Shown here: piece by piece, positions 61,868-64,000 of the stretch
Layout: every line of letters starts with the position of its first letter
Position numbering within the stretch: the first letter of the stretch is position 1
Assembly: GCF_000413055.1 (NCBI RefSeq)
Contig: NZ_KE332518.1
Coordinates: 559,583 to 623,582, forward strand
DNA: 64,000 nt
Origin: Treponema maltophilum ATCC 51939
GTDB lineage: Bacteria > Spirochaetota > Spirochaetia > Treponematales > Treponemataceae
Direction: 5' to 3'
The notes under the pieces: model-generated
The model's database searches: none
Seen by the model: the letters and a program-made list of their open reading frames with translations, nothing else
What the model was told of the DNA's origin: nothing
Position numbers and translations under genes: made by a program

Positions 61868-62137
61868 ATGGCAATTACCGGTGTAAAATCCGGAAGGACT
61901 GTGCAAAGTATGAGTTTCAGTATCAATTGTGATATGTTGGATAAATTGACTGCGTATTGTTCCGAACGAGGCTGTTCGCGCAGTTGGCTTATATCTAAAG
62001 CCTTGGAAGCTTATTTGGCCGAATGTTTGGAAGATAAGGCGGATTATGAAACCGCTGCCGAAGCATGGAAGGAATTTGAAAAAAAAGGCGGAAAAACATA
62101 CACGAGCGACGATCTCCGTAAGGAATTCGGGTTGTGA
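61868..62137 (+). CDS. Ribbon-helix-helix antitoxin (CopG/ParD-like)
   Basis: 89 residues: SMSFSINCDMLDKLTAYCSE followed by RGCSRSWLISKALEAYLAEC is the ribbon-helix-helix DNA-binding core; the C-terminal part is the toxin-binding arm. AGGGGG precedes ATG 61868. It overlaps the toxin gene by 4 nt. Confidence 0.88.
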   Translation: MAITGVKSGRTVQSMSFSINCDMLDKLTAYCSERGCSRSWLISKALEAYLAECLEDKADYETAAEAWKEFEKKGGKTYTSDDLRKEFGL

Positions 62138-62394
62138 CCGTCGTCTATCTGGAATCTGCGAGAAAGCAACTCAAAAGATTGGATAATTCAATTCGCCGCC
62201 GTATTCTTGATTATATGGACGAAGTTGCGCAACTTAAGAATCCTGAAAGCAGAGGCAAGATGCTTGTCGGGAAATTGCACGGTTTTTGGCGGTATCGTGT
62301 AGGCGATTACAGAATTCTGTGCAGGATAAACGACAAGGCTCTTGTAATAACAGTAATCAAATTGGGACACAGAAGCGCTGTTTATAACGCATAA
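62134..62394 (+). CDS. RelE/ParE-superfamily toxin
   Basis: 86 residues starting at a GTG that overlaps the antitoxin stop. The RelE pattern is clear: VYLESARKQLKRLDNSIRRR at the start, GKMLVGKLHGFWRYRVGDYR, ILCRIND and VIKLGHRSAVYN at the end. The Arg/Tyr pattern (YRVGDYRILCRI) fits an intact mRNA interferase. Confidence 0.92.
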   Translation: MTVVYLESARKQLKRLDNSIRRRILDYMDEVAQLKNPESRGKMLVGKLHGFWRYRVGDYRILCRINDKALVITVIKLGHRSAVYNA

Positions 62395-62409
62395 TATATT
62401 TTTTCGCGC

Positions 62410-62438
62410 TTGAACTTATCGGCCGAATGGGCTAGTAT
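62410..62438 (+). promoter_or_regulatory. Sigma70-type promoter of glyA
   Basis: TTGAAC, exactly 17 nt, TAGTAT. The ATG is 5 nt after the -10 box, so the transcript is predicted to start at the start codon. Confidence 0.7.
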
Positions 62439-62443
62439 AAAGT

Positions 62444-63943
62444 ATGCAAGACCCTTTACAATCATATCTTACAACCGTACCCCGCGAAAAGCAAAATGCG
62501 GCTATGACTGCCTATGTCGCGCAGTTGCAGCTTGTTGCCGCGGTGAATCCGGCGGTAGCCGCCGCGACGGTTAAAGAGCTGGAAGCTCAGCGTTCGCATT
62601 TAAAACTTATTGCAAGCGAAAACTACTGCTCGCTGAATACGCAGGCGGCAATGGGAAATTTGCTTACCGATAAATATGCCGAAGGTTATCCGGAACACCG
62701 CTATTACGGCGGCTGCGATAATGTGGATGCGGTGGAAAGCATTGCCGCGCGGGAAGCGGAAAATCTGTTCGGTGCCGACTACGCCTACGTGCAGCCTCAT
62801 TCGGGCGCCGATGCGAATTTGGTTGCGTATTGGGCAATACTGAATTGTAAAATAGAAATGCCCGAACTTGCCGCCTTGGGCGAAACGAATCTTGCGCATT
62901 TGAACGATGAACAGTGGGCTGCCTTGCGCAAAAAGCTCGGCAATCAGCGGCTTTTAGGGCTCGACTACTATTCGGGCGGGCACTTGACCCACGGCTACCG
63001 GCAAAATATTTCGGCGCGCATGTTTGAAAGTTTTTCGTATACGGTACATAAAGAAAGCGGCCTTTTGGATTACGACGAAATCGAAAAACAGGCGATGAAA
63101 ATAAAGCCGCTTATTTTGCTTGCCGGTTATTCGGCCTATCCGCGTTCGATAAACTTCCGCCGCTTTAGAGAAATTGCCGATAAATGCGGCGCCGTGCTTA
63201 TGGTCGACATGGCGCATTTTGCGGGCCTCGTTGCCGGAAAGGTTTTTACCGGCGATGAAAATCCGGTCGCGTGGGCGGATATCGTAACGACGACAACCCA
63301 CAAAACCCTGCGCGGTCCGCGCGGCGCGCTGATTTTATGCAAAGCCGAATTTGCCGATGCGGTAAATAAGGGCTGCCCGCTTGTGCTCGGCGGGCCGCTT
63401 CCGCACATTATGGCGGCGAAAGCGATCGCTTTAAAAGAAGCCGCAAGCGAAGACTTTAAAACATATGCGCGCAATGTACGCGACAACGCGCGGTTTCTTG
63501 CAAAGGCCTGTATCGATCGCGGCATGAAGCTGCAAACCGGCGGCACGGATAATCACCTTATGCTCATAGACGTGACGCCGTACGGCCTTACCGGAAGGCA
63601 GGCGGAAAACGCGCTGTTTGAATGCGGCATTACGCTTAACAGAAATACGCTGCCCTTCGATCCCCAAGGACCGTGGTGGACGAGCGGTATCCGCGCGGGA
63701 ACGCCTGCCGTAACGACGCTGGGCATGGGAAAAGCCGAAATGGACGAAATCGCCGATATACTCGATACGGCGCTGAAGGCCGCAAAGCCGGCTCTGACGA
63801 AGGACGGAAAAGTTTCCAAGGGCAAGGTTGAAGTCGACGGCGAAAAAAAGCGCGAGGTACAAAAGCATGTTGCAAAACTGCTCGAACGCTTTACGCTGTA
63901 TCCCGAATTGGATTTGCCTTTTTTGAAAAAACACTTTGCATAA
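62444..63943 (+). CDS. glyA: Serine hydroxymethyltransferase
   Basis: It interconverts serine and glycine with transfer of a one-carbon unit to THF. The 499-residue protein is about 70 longer than usual, with an insertion near residues 140-170 and a longer C-terminal part, as in the chlamydial/treponemal form. Landmarks: SHLKLIASENYCSLNTQAAM, EHRYYGGCDNVDAVE, LMVDMAHFAGLVAG and the PLP lysine in TTTTHKTLRGPRG. There is no Shine-Dalgarno; TAGTAT lies 5 nt before the ATG, consistent with a leaderless mRNA. The remaining 57 nt of the window show nothing. Confidence 0.96.
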   Translation: MQDPLQSYLTTVPREKQNAAMTAYVAQLQLVAAVNPAVAAATVKELEAQRSHLKLIASENYCSLNTQAAMGNLLTDKYAEGYPEHRYYGGCDNVDAVESIAAREAENLFGADYAYVQPHSGADANLVAYWAILNCKIEMPELAALGETNLAHLNDEQWAALRKKLGNQRLLGLDYYSGGHLTHGYRQNISARMFESFSYTVHKESGLLDYDEIEKQAMKIKPLILLAGYSAYPRSINFRRFREIADKCGAVLMVDMAHFAGLVAGKVFTGDENPVAWADIVTTTTHKTLRGPRGALILCKAEFADAVNKGCPLVLGGPLPHIMAAKAIALKEAASEDFKTYARNVRDNARFLAKACIDRGMKLQTGGTDNHLMLIDVTPYGLTGRQAENALFECGITLNRNTLPFDPQGPWWTSGIRAGTPAVTTLGMGKAEMDEIADILDTALKAAKPALTKDGKVSKGKVEVDGEKKREVQKHVAKLLERFTLYPELDLPFLKKHFA

Positions 63944-64000
63944 AAATGCTATTCCAAAAAAGCGGCGGATTTTTTCGCGTTCAGCTCAAAATGATTCTTT

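Noticed and set aside
1-64000. tRNA, rRNA or prophage genes
   Set aside because: I looked for tRNA-like cloverleaf ends, rRNA landmarks, integrases and phage structural genes and saw none; a short tRNA could still be missed by eye.

Overview
The window looks like chromosomal DNA of a host-associated Treponema (phylum Spirochaetota) of medium GC content. The evidence is two short FlaB-type core flagellins, a flgK-flgL-fliW-csrA run, a tsaB/tsaE-PilZ-fliD-flaG-flaB order, a hexokinase, and a TroR-regulated troABCD metal transporter. The species cannot be told from the sequence.

Layout. 1-4.2 kb: flgK, flgL, fliW, csrA (+). 4.1-11.9 kb (-): two flagellins, flaG, fliD, an unknown gene, a PilZ receptor, a small unknown gene, tsaE and tsaB. 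12-17.2 kb: methyltransferase, rdgB, a beta-hydroxyacid dehydrogenase, a small exported protein, an NrnA-type phosphoesterase and a sigma-like protein. 17.3-25.1 kb (-): a peptide-type ABC transporter made with a lipoprotein and a formylglycine-generating-fold protein. 25.5-27.6 kb: a 2-isopropylmalate synthase behind an apparent leader-peptide attenuator. 27.6-39.5 kb: folate ligase, a catalytically degenerate M16 protein, hexokinase, a large HExxH envelope protein, a 3-ketosphinganine-reductase-like SDR, a lipoprotein, glnA and a small PilZ protein. 39.6-46.3 kb: a tandem leader repeat, an AllA-like protein, a CysQ-like phosphatase, troR and troABCD. 46.2-51.8 kb: AsmA-like and beta-propeller envelope proteins, a RelB/YafQ pair, a DEAD-box helicase and a hemerythrin. 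51.9-58.5 kb (-): an AfuABC/FbpABC-like importer with RpiR regulator, HAD hydrolase and PfkB kinase, best read as a sugar-phosphate uptake unit. 58.5-62.4 kb: a 383-bp inverted-repeat-bounded segment, a frameshifted Ig-like lipoprotein gene with two homopolymer tracts, and two toxin-antitoxin pairs. 62.4-64 kb: glyA.

The strongest unexplained signals are in the non-coding DNA. (1) A family of hairpin-chain leader repeats ends in a Shine-Dalgarno sequence immediately before flgK, flgL, the sigma-like gene, leuA and the AllA-like gene. Its last hairpin changes sequence between copies but keeps its pairing, and one copy is expanded into an exact 165-bp tandem array. (2) At least ten start codons have no Shine-Dalgarno sequence but a sigma70-type -10 box 4-9 nt upstream, which points to widespread leaderless mRNAs. 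(3) The leuA leader can be folded as a classical attenuator with a Leu-Leu-Leu leader peptide. (4) A surface-type lipoprotein gene carries C8 at its promoter and A8 at its frameshift, as phase-variable genes do. (5) One flaB leader has a sigma28 promoter and a CsrA-type AAGGAT hairpin loop, matching the fliW-csrA pair encoded nearby. All functional calls come from reading the sequence; no database search was run.
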